Positions 1-8,748 of a stretch of DNA of 64,000 nt are shown here, one piece after another. The DNA comes from Maylandia zebra (taxonomy: Eukaryota > Chordata > Actinopteri > Cichliformes > Cichlidae). The stretch covers positions 15,306,123-15,370,122 of the forward strand of contig NC_135172.1 of the NCBI RefSeq assembly GCF_041146795.1. The letters run 5' to 3'. The position numbers were made by a program, and so were the translations under genes. Under the pieces are notes generated by a model, which was not told the origin of the DNA, searched no databases, and saw only the letters and a program-made list of their open reading frames with translations. Each line of letters opens with the position of its first letter. Position 1 is the stretch's first letter.

Positions 1-284
1 GTTAAAGGGGTATTCAATTTAAACCCTAAAACCAATTTTAGGGTTTAAGTGGGAACCCTAAAATCGGTTTTATTGGCTCATTGTGGGGAAAAGAATCACA
101 ACTCACAATACTTTACACTGAGGGCTCCAGCAGATTTCCTTAGTGTTCGAGCTGTGATCAGCTGCTGCTGCGAATAGGTTTACTGCTCTTTATGGATTTA
201 CACAACTGAATTCAATGAGATGCAACACAATATTTCACAAAATGTTTTCCCTGATGTTCGTTCCCTACACTGACAGTATACTGC

Positions 285-1205
285 TTATGATGAGATGAGA
301 TAGCCTTTATTTGTCCGTTGCAGGTCTTTTGCCCACAACCGAGATGACAGACCTTGCCGACCGTACAAACAATACACAAACATCACATTGGGGAGACAGG
401 TCAGGCTAGGTAGCGAGGAAAAAACATCGAAATGTGTAACACAAAAGGATAATACAGGAATGCACAGATATCAACACACCATAGCACAATAAACACAGAC
501 AAGCAACATGGGAAAGTGTTCCAGTGTGTACATCTGATCTGGGACCGCTGCAATCTTCGACTGCGCCTCCAGCTGACCCGATGTCCACATCAGAGGGGAG
601 GTAAGCGTTGGAGGTGGCGTTGGATCCGGGGTAGGGAGGGTGATGCGTCAGTGAGTGCTTATCAGTATCAGTATATGTATGTGTGTGCGTGTCCATAGTT
701 CAGCTGAGACAGTGTCCTTCGCCCCGCCAGGCTAAGTAAACAGTCTACCAGCCAACCCAGGTGACCTTGTAGGGAATGGGAAGGAACAGACTCAACACAG
801 TCGTTATCAGGGAGTTTTTGTTCGGCTCCAGCCTTGAGCCCACAGCTGGCGCCGAAGGGGTAGCCGGATTATGATGGTAATTTTTCTTTTGCAACAACTC
901 ATGAGAATTTCAAAGCTGTTCTTTAACACTCCAACACTGGTCTCTCAATCTCTCGTTGGAGAACCGCGAGCTTCCCGATGATGGTATCAAACTTGCGCTC
1001 CGTGGTCTTGTCATTCTTTTGCTCAGAGAGCCGATTCTGAGACCTCACGACTGCAGTGAGCTGTTCCACGATGTAATCCAACTTTCGCTCAAAGGTGTTA
1101 TTTTGAGCAGGCCTCTCCTTGATGTAACCCAATATATGCTCAGAGGTGTTATTCTGAGTATTCACGGCAGCTGTAAGCGTCTCCAAGGTATTATTATAGT
1201 ATAAA
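285..1205 (-). mobile_element. Retroelement fragment, reverse orientation
   Basis: Read on the minus strand, this stretch ends near 285 in AATAAA followed by a short ATCTC-type tail, which is how several teleost LINEs and SINEs end. The minus-strand frame 1186-923 is open for 87 codons and gives a hydrophilic, Glu/Lys/Asn/Thr-rich helix. It contains three related blocks (Q-N-N-T-x-E/S-x-K/H-L-x-Y-I), which looks like a short coiled coil of the kind found in LINE ORF1 proteins. No reverse transcriptase or endonuclease motif is visible. The retroelement call rests on the tail. The family is unknown to me. Confidence 0.4.
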
Positions 1206-2690
1206 TGTTCAATTTAGTGAATGAATCTAAGTGTCTCATCAGTTTAAATTAACAATTAATCTCTGCTGCTCTGCACTTGATGTAACCTAACTGTGACCAG
1301 TTACAGAGCCACTGTGCACCAGTCCCTACCTTGATGCTAAAGTACTGGGAACACAGCTTTTGAACAAAACGCTATTCCCGATTGTTAGGGGCCATTTTAG
1401 CGCCTTAGTGTAGTGCCTTAAATTATTAAATGAAATAAATATTTTTTCCAGTAAAGTTAAAAAGTATGTTTACTTGATAATTTCCAGCATCTGGTGACTA
1501 TGTATGTGTGTTGGAGAAGCTATTGTGGCAGGAACATGGAGCAAAAGGATTAAATCTGAGTAGCCTACAAAGTCAGACAAAGTTAGAACTGTTCTTTTCG
1601 CTACACCTACTGCACACAAACAAACTAAGGCCTCCAGCCTCTGAGTTCAGTTAGACAGAGATATATGCCACTGGACGTGGTCATTTCCCATCCTCCAGGG
1701 ACAAAACGGATGTCATGTAACCCCCCCCCCCCCCTCTTTTCATCTACTGTCTGGGTGAATGGTTAATATGGAAATACTTTGGGCTATGACACCTTCCCCT
1801 TCTCACCCTCCGACCCGAGTCAAACAGTTTCAGTTCCTGCCTTTTCAGATCAATCATTAAACCAATGTACTGTGGCTCCACACTGAAAACACCTTTCATT
1901 ATTTCTCCCTCTATGTTCTCTGCCTCAGAAACTCAGAAAAAGACATTCAAGCTTGACACTGAGACTGCAGAGACAAGAGTATGGGGCATAGAGGCTTGAT
2001 AACAAAACCTAAAGACTAGATAACAAAACTAAGAAGACCTGAGAAAACAAATATTAAACAGAGGGATCTCAATCATAATAACCAGAACTTGGAACAGAAT
2101 CTTAACTTCACAATATTAAATAAACAGAATCAAAAGTCCAAACACATAAAAACTGTGTCACAGACCCAAGACCATGACATCTTAGTATTTTCATAAAGTG
2201 ATCTTGCAGAACTAACCAGTTTTTGATTTAAGGGGCATCTATCCATCCTGCAGTCTGAGATGTTGTAAGCTGCTGTGCAGTGACTGCTGTGACAGGAGGT
2301 TAATCTGGTTTCTATCTTGCTTTTGATACTTAAACACTGAGACACTTGATTAGTAACAATCTTTTGGCGCTGCATGTCCCTACTTTCTTTTATAAATGTA
2401 CCAATATAGCACGGACAGTCGTAACACCAGTATTAATACAGAAAGAAAACTGCTTTTTTATACTTATTGTGTGCATATAAACTTTGTCTCATCAGCTCTA
2501 GGGAACTTTATTATCACGGTCTTATAGGCACCTGCTTGATAACAAAGACATAAAACGTCTCATGACCTTGCAGCTTACAGTAATTTGTTTGTCACTGTAC
2601 ACACAGTCAGGTTACAAGAAGGCTACAATCATATACCATTAGTATACAAAAGGTTAAGTGTGTTGAAATACAAGTTTTCCACTACAATGT
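1206..2690. other. No gene seen
   Basis: AT-rich unassigned DNA with a 16-17 base run of C at about 1720-1736. No open frame here has codon or motif support. Its right end probably lies near the left edge of the duplicated actin upstream region. Confidence 0.5.
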
Positions 2691-2699
2691 TCATGTGTT

Positions 2700-3554
2700 C
2701 ATGTGTAATAAATTGATAACAGGGGTAATAGCTTTATTTTGATACCAAACATAGGTATGTATGGGAAATTCCACAACTGTTAATCATATCTCATTCAGGC
2801 CTACAAGATTAATGAGTCCTTGAAAATCACATGCACCATAGGTTAGGTGAAGAGAGGTGATGGGAGATAAGAAATTTATAGTCTCATCACAATCATGCTG
2901 TAAACATTAGCCCCCCTAAGTCGGACCACATGCATCTCTGGCACAGAGTGCCATGTGGTCTGTGCCTCCAGTGCATGTGGCCCCAAGACCCAGTGTCCTG
3001 ATATCTGCAAATGAGCAACACGTAAATGCTCTGGTGAAATCACATTTATCCCATTAATTAAATTATATAAATTAATTATTCTGTTAGGTTTCCAGTGCAC
3101 AAATATGGAAGGGTATGTTATATGAGTACGTTATATGAATAATGGACATAATCAGGATTTATTGGCCCCATTCACAATACTTATAATGCCTATCAAAGTT
3201 GTGCACACTGCGATAATTTGGACAGATGATAAAAATAGGATTTATTGAACACTGCCCGACCCCAGATAGTTAACACTGACAGTACATAGGTTAGTTTACT
3301 GGAACTTCTCCCCCCGTGTTGCCAAAGTGCAGAACCAGTGACTGTATATGCCATACCCAGTGGATGTGTCTGAGCCAATCAGAGTAACTCATGTGAAAAG
3401 TTCTGCTCTTATGGAGAGGGGCTGCAGCACGACCTCTGATAAAATCCTCCAATTTATTGGCCTTCATTTGCAGTCAAATTCAGATACTAAATCCCACTGG
3501 AGTGTATAGTGCTTACTGCCAGTCCTCCTACACTGAATACGCTCCCTCACACAG
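2700..3554 (+). repeat. Duplicated beta-actin 5' region, copy A
   Basis: This interval aligns in the same orientation with about 52920-54132 upstream of the intact beta-actin gene. Matching islands include 2879-2910 with 53281-53320, 3248-3420 with 53821-54000, and the promoter plus exon 1 block 3361-3554 with 53941-54132. Copy B is longer because it carries a LINE tail and a TA microsatellite that copy A lacks. Similarity fades gradually on the left, so the true edge is uncertain. This shows that the promoter was duplicated along with the gene, rather than the copy being a processed pseudogene. Confidence 0.75.
3375..3446 (+). promoter_or_regulatory. Relic beta-actin promoter (CCAAT, decayed CArG, TATA)
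   Basis: CCAAT lies at 3375-3379, the CArG position at 3405-3414 and the TATA-like GATAAAATC at 3438-3446. The spacing is identical to the intact gene. The CArG site reads GCTCTTATGG rather than CC(A/T)6GG, so both the leading CC and the A/T core are damaged. Serum response factor binding should be weakened. Noncoding exon 1 follows at about 3470-3554 and ends in AG before GTAAGA. Confidence 0.7.
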
Positions 3555-4029
3555 GTAAGACAAGTGCTAAATGCCAATGGAAGTTTTTCTCATGTATAAA
3601 ATGTTTTCATTTGACATTTTAAGCTTTGTATTTTAAACACCAGGAAGTGGTTTTTTTTCACCATTTAAGTTAAAAGATCAGGTTTTCTATAAGTCCTCAT
3701 TTTAGTTGAAATAACCACTTAAATTATACTTGTTATACATTGACAGCTTTCGTAGAAATGTGTTGGTAGCTATGCGTAGACCACCTCTTGCCTTCGGAAC
3801 TGCCTTAATTCTTCCTACATGATTCAAGCTCCAGACTTTACCGGAGGCAGGATACACCCTAGAGAGGTCAGCTGTCTCTCACAGGGTTGGCAAAGAGAGA
3901 CAGACAGACATCCACATCACATTCACATCTACAGCCAATTAAGAATAACCTAATGATGAAGCCTCATCTGTTATTGGACTGTGGGAGGAGGCCAGAGTAC
4001 CCGCAGAGAACCCACGATTGCACAAGGAG

Positions 4030-4720
4030 AACTTTCAGTCTCCACAAAGAAAGGCCCAGGACCTTCTTACTGTGAAGCAACAGGTCATCATGATGCAAGT
4101 CTCCTATTCCAAAACATCTCAAAGGTGCAGTCTTGGATTCAGATCTGGAACTGTGAAGGTCATTTGAGTACCAGTAACAGTTTGAGATGTTTTGAGCTTC
4201 GTGACATGGTGAGGGATCCTGCTGGAAGCAGCCATAAGAAGATGAGTATACAGTGGCTATAAAGGGACACGGTTTAACAAAAACTCTCAAGCAGACTTTG
4301 GTGTTTAGATGATGCTCGGCTGATACCCAGTGTACCAAGAAAATATCCCCAGGACCATTACACCACTACCAGCCTGAACCACTGAAACAAGAAAGGTTGC
4401 ATCTGTACTTTCATGCAAACACACCACTACCAGTGAAATGTCACACCAGAAATTGAGACTCATCAGATGAGACAATGAGACAATCTTTTTCCAATTTTAT
4501 TTTGCAGTTTTGGAGACTTTTTTTGTTCTTAGCTGATAGGCGTGGCACCTGGCATGTTCTTCTGCTGCTCTAGCCCACCTGCTTCAAAGTCTTGCATGTT
4601 CAGAAATGCTCTTCTGCATTCTTTGGTTCTAAAAAGTGATTATTTTAGTTAATGTTGCCTTGCTGTCACATCAAAGCAGTCCAGCTATTCTCCTTTGACA
4701 TCAACACATTGGTATGTGAT
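4030..4720. repeat. Dispersed teleost DNA repeat, degenerate
   Basis: The wording of this stretch, including the segments near 4350-4460 and 4520-4640, resembles a high-copy interspersed repeat I know from many fish genomes and believe to be a DNA-transposon derivative. No terminal inverted repeats or coding frame are evident here. It lies in what was intron 1 of the actin pseudogene. The class assignment is tentative. Confidence 0.4.
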
Positions 4721-5429
4721 GACTTTTTTAGAAAGACAAAAACAGAAACTTTTGACTAAGCAAATAAATCCCATTAAATCATACCATTTGTAATGCCTGT
4801 CTGAACTCTGAATAGACATGACTTTGACTTAAGAATTGTAAAAAAAATATTGTTTTAATAGTTAAATAAATATCTACTAGATTACCAAAAACGATTTTCT
4901 AATAGCTGACAAAGACAAGTGATGAAATATTTTATCTTTTAGAAAAAGAAGCAAAAGAATATAATGAAAACACCTCCATACACACACTGTAAACCCAAGG
5001 ATGTCAGCAGAACAAAAATTAAGGCAAATTTATTTTTATTTTTTTTAAGTTAATGACATTTATGTACTTGTACATTTTAACAACAATAAAACTAACATGT
5101 TTAAAAGTTAAATTAAAAAATATTCAGTAACGGATACTTAAAGCTTTCCATCATATAGACATAACATAACTAAGGAACAAGCACAGTGGAGTCATTGAGC
5201 CAAACTCAATATTTATTCCTTACTTTTGTCATTATTTTAAATTAGACAAGAGTCGAACATCTGGAATTCAAAAAGTCAAAATCATACTAACCAACTGCTT
5301 CAGTTGCAGATTCAATTGAAAATTTGAGTATATTGTATACAGGGTGGGCCATTTATATGGATACACCGTAATAAAATGGGAATGGTTGGTGATATTAAAG
5401 TCCTGTTTGTGGCACATTAGTATATGTGA

Positions 5430-5706
5430 TCGTGGCTCAAGAGTTGGGTGCTCGTCTTGTAATTGGAAGGTTGCCGGTTCGAGCCCCGGCTCGGACAGTC
5501 TCGGTCGTTGTGTCCTTGGGCAAGACACCTACCCCCTACTGGTGTTGGCCAGAGGGGCCGATGGCGCAATATGGCAGCCTCGCCTCTGTCAGTCTGCCTC
5601 AGGGCAGCTGTGGCTACAACTGTAGCTTGCCTCCACCAGTGTATGAATGTGAGAGTGAATGAATAGTGTAAAGTGCTTTGAACGCTATAGAAATGCAATC
5701 CATTAT
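5430..5706 (+). mobile_element. tRNA-derived SINE (V-SINE type), nested
   Basis: The head has an A-box-like TGGCTCAAGAGTTGG and a B box GGTTCGAGCCC, as in tRNA-derived RNA polymerase III promoters. The body has TGTCCTTGGGCAAGACACC and the tail GTATGAATG...AAAGTGCTTTGA, which are features of the vertebrate V-SINE superfamily (the cichlid AFC SINE belongs there). A 9-bp target duplication TATATGTGA flanks it at 5421-5429 and 5707-5715. It therefore inserted into the left arm of the Tc1/mariner element after that element arrived. Confidence 0.8.
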
Positions 5707-5916
5707 TATATGTGACGGGGGAAACTCCTCAAGATGGGTGGTGACCATGGTGGCCATTTAGAAGTCGGCCATCTTGGAAACAACTTTTGTTTTTTCAATA
5801 GGAATAGGGCCATGTGACACATCAAACTTATTGGTAATGTCACAAGAAAAACAATGGTGTGCTTGGTTTCAACGTAACTTTATTCTTTCATGAGTTATTT
5901 ACAAGTTTCTGACCAC

Positions 5917-6807
5917 TTATAAAATGTGTTCAATGTGCTGCCCATTGTGTTGGATTGTCAATGCAATCCTCTTCTCCCACTCTTGACACACTGATAGCAA
6001 CACCGCAGGAGAAATGCCAGCACAGGCATCCAGTATCTGTAGTTTCAGGTGCTGCACATCTCGTATCTTCACACCATAGACAATTGCCTTCAGGTGACCC
6101 CAAAGATAAAAGTCTAAGGGGGTCAGATCGGGAGACCTTGGGGGCCATTCAACTGGCCCACGACGACCAATCCACTTTCCAGGAAACTGTTCATCTAGGA
6201 ATGCTCGGACCTGGCACCCATAATGTGGTGGTGCACCATCTTGCTGGAAAAACTCAGGGAACGTGCCAGCTTCAGTGCATAAAGAGGGAAACACATCATC
6301 ATGTAGCAATTTCAAATATCCAGTGGCCTTGAGGTTTCCATTGATGAAGAATGGACCCACTATCGTTGTACCCCATATACCACACCAAACCATCACTTTT
6401 GTTGTTCCAACAGTCTTGGAGGGATCCATCCAATGTGGGTTAGTGTCAGACCAATAGCGGTGGTTTTGTTTGTTAACTTCACCATTCACATAAAAGTTTG
6501 CCTCATCACTGAACAAAATCTTCTGCGTGAACTGAGGGTCCTGTTCCAATTTTTGTTTTGCCCATTCTGCAAATTCTGTGCGCTGATCTGGGTCATCCTC
6601 GTTGAGATGCTGCAGTAGCTGGAGTTTGTAAGGGTGCCATTTGTGAGTAGCTAATATCTGCCGAAGGGATGTTCGACTAATGCCACTCTCCAGTGACATG
6701 AGGCGAGTGCTACACTGTGGGCTCTTGCTGAATGAAGCTAGGACAGCCACTGATGTTTCTTCATTAGTGACAGTTTTCTTGCATCCACATTTTGGCAAAT
6801 CCAACAC
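5917..6807 (-). pseudogene. Mariner-like transposase, N-terminally truncated
   Basis: There are 296 open codons. The cut-and-paste catalytic triad is visible: Asp101 in FSDEANF, Asp190 in QQDGAPPHY and Asp227 in PPRSPDLTPLDFY. The last two are separated by 36 residues. The helix-turn-helix remnant continues upstream of the first Met in the same frame to about 6860 (ISHAIVSKLLAKF), then runs straight into the inverted repeat with no start codon. The paired-like first DNA-binding helix set of the family is missing. The catalytic core is otherwise free of stops, which suggests recent activity in the genome, but this copy should not encode a complete enzyme. Confidence 0.85.
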
Positions 6808-7004
6808 TGAACCAGTTTCACGAAACTTAGCAAGCAGTTTGCTAACTATAGCATGGGAGATGGGTGGTCTTCTAAATGGCCACCATGGTCACCACCCATC
6901 TTGAGGGTTTTGCCCCCTCACATATACTAATGTGCCACAAACAGGACTTTAATATCGCCAACTATTCCCATTTTATTATGGTGTATCCATATAAATGGCC
7001 CACC

Positions 7005-7007
<3 letters not shown>

Positions 7008-7067
<60 letters not shown>

Positions 7068-7072
7068 TATAT
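7008..7072. repeat. (TA)n microsatellite
   Basis: About 65 bases of almost pure TA with one G interruption near 7049. It separates the TA target site of the Tc1/mariner element from the 3' end of the reverse-oriented R4 retrotransposon. Confidence 0.95.
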
Positions 7073-8748
7073 AAACACCCAGCACGCCCCTGCGGGCGGT
7101 TTATCCTTCAAGCTCGGGTCCTCTACCAGAGGCCTGGGAGCTTGAGGGTCCTGCGCAGTATCTTAGCTGTTCCCAGGACTGCGCTCTTCTGGACAGAGAT
7201 TTCCGATGTTGTTCCCGGGATCTGCTGGAGCCACTCGCCTAGCTTGGGAGTCACCGCACCTAGTGCTCCGATTACCACGGGGACCACCATTACCTTCACC
7301 CTCCACATCCTCTCGAGCTCTTCTCTGAGCCCTTGGTATTTCTCCAGCTTCTCGTGTTCCTTCTTCCTGATATTGCTGTCATTCGGAACCGCTACATCGA
7401 TCACTACGGCCGCCTTCTTCTGTTTGTCTACCACCACTATGTCCGGTTGGTTAGCCACCACCATTTTGTCCGTCTGTATCTGGAAGTCCCACAGGATCTT
7501 AGCTCGGTCATTCTCCACCACCCTTGGGGGCATCTCCCATTTTGACCTCGGGACTTCCAGGTTATACTCGGCACAGATGTTCCTGTACACTATGCCGGCC
7601 ACTTGGTTATGGCGTTCCATGTATGCCTTGCCTGCTAGCATCTTGCACCCTGCTGTTATGTGCTGGATTGTCTCTGGGGCATCTTTACACAGCCTGCACC
7701 TGGGGTCTTGCCTGGTGTGATAGACCCCAGCCTCTATGGATCTTGTGCTCAGAGCTTGTTCTTGTGCTGCCATGATTAGTGCCTCTGTGCTGTCTTTCAG
7801 TCCAGCTTTGTCCAGCCACTGGTAGGATTTCTGGATATCAGCCACCTCCTCTATCTGCCGGTGGTACATACCGTGCAGGGGCCTGTCCTTCCATGATGGT
7901 TCCTCGTCTCCCTCCTCTTTCTTGGGTTTCTGCTGCCTGAGGTATTCACTGAGCACTCGGTCAGTTGGGGCCATCTTCCCAATGTATTCTTGGATGTTCC
8001 TTGTCTCATCTTGGACTGTGGTGCTGACACTCACCAGTCCCCGGCCCCCTTCCTTCCGCTTATCGTACAGCCTCAGGGTGCTGGACTTGGGGTGAAACCC
8101 TCCATGCATGGTAAGGAGCTTTCTTGTCTTTATGTCAGTGGTTTCTATCTCCTCCTTTGGCCAGCTTATTACCCCAGCAGGGTATCTGATCACGGGCAGG
8201 GCATACCTGTTGATGGCCCGGATCTTGTTCTTACCATTCAGCTGACTCCTCAGGACTTGCCTGACCCTCTGCAGGTACTTGGTGGTTGCAGCCTTTCTAG
8301 CGGCCTCTTCATGGTTCCCATTCGCCTGCGGGATCCCCAGGTACTTGTAACTGTCCTCTATGTCTGCAATGTTGCCTTCTGGTAGTTCAATCCCCTCAGT
8401 TCTGACTACCTTCCCTCTCTTTGTTACCATCCGACTACACTTCTCCAGTCCGAACGACATTCCAATGTCATTGCTGTATAGCCTGGTAGTGTGGATCAGT
8501 GAATCGATGTCTCGTTCACTCTTGGCATACAGCTTGATGTCATCCATGTACAGGAGGTGGCTGACAACTGCTCCGTTCCGTAGTCGGTATCCGTAGCCAG
8601 TCTTGTTAATGATCTCACTGAGGGGGTTCAGGCCTATGCAGAACAGCAGTGGGGACAGAGCATCTCCTTGGTAGATCCCGCACTTGATGGTAACTTGTGC
8701 TATGGGCTTGGAGTTGGCCTCTAGTGTTGTACGCCACATCCCCATTGT
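7073..8748 (-). mobile_element. R4-clade (Rex6-like) retrotransposon, 5'-truncated, reverse copy
   Basis: The minus strand carries an open frame of 540 codons (8745-7123) ending in the same C terminus as the neighbouring plus-strand copy. It contains the reverse transcriptase YMDD motif, a C-x2-C-x8-H-x4-C zinc knuckle, and the P-D...D restriction-enzyme-like endonuclease motif near the C terminus. Codon-level differences from the plus copy are few, about eight or nine in 540. The 3' untranslated region is about 50 bases and abuts a TA microsatellite. Homology to the plus copy stops abruptly at 8748, which corresponds to about 9824 in that copy. Confidence 0.9.

Larger units (their letters stand above)
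5340..7007 (-). mobile_element. Tc1/mariner transposon with long inverted repeats
   Basis: The ends read CAGGGTGGGCC at 5340 and its reverse complement ending at 7007, each flanked by a TA dinucleotide (5338-5339 and 7008-7009), the standard Tc1/mariner target duplication. The inverted repeats extend about 140 bp. On the left they cover 5340-5429 plus 5716-5766, interrupted by a SINE; on the right about 6868-7007. A few mismatches separate the arms. The transposase lies on the minus strand inside. Its right inverted repeat abuts the coding sequence, so the N-terminal DNA-binding part is missing and the copy looks non-autonomous. Confidence 0.9.

Noticed and set aside
7123-7720. Plus-strand open frame through 6995-7720 as a gene
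   Set aside because: It is the antisense shadow of the reverse R4 reverse-transcriptase frame and begins in the TA repeat. The mirror frame at 10851-11429 has the same explanation.
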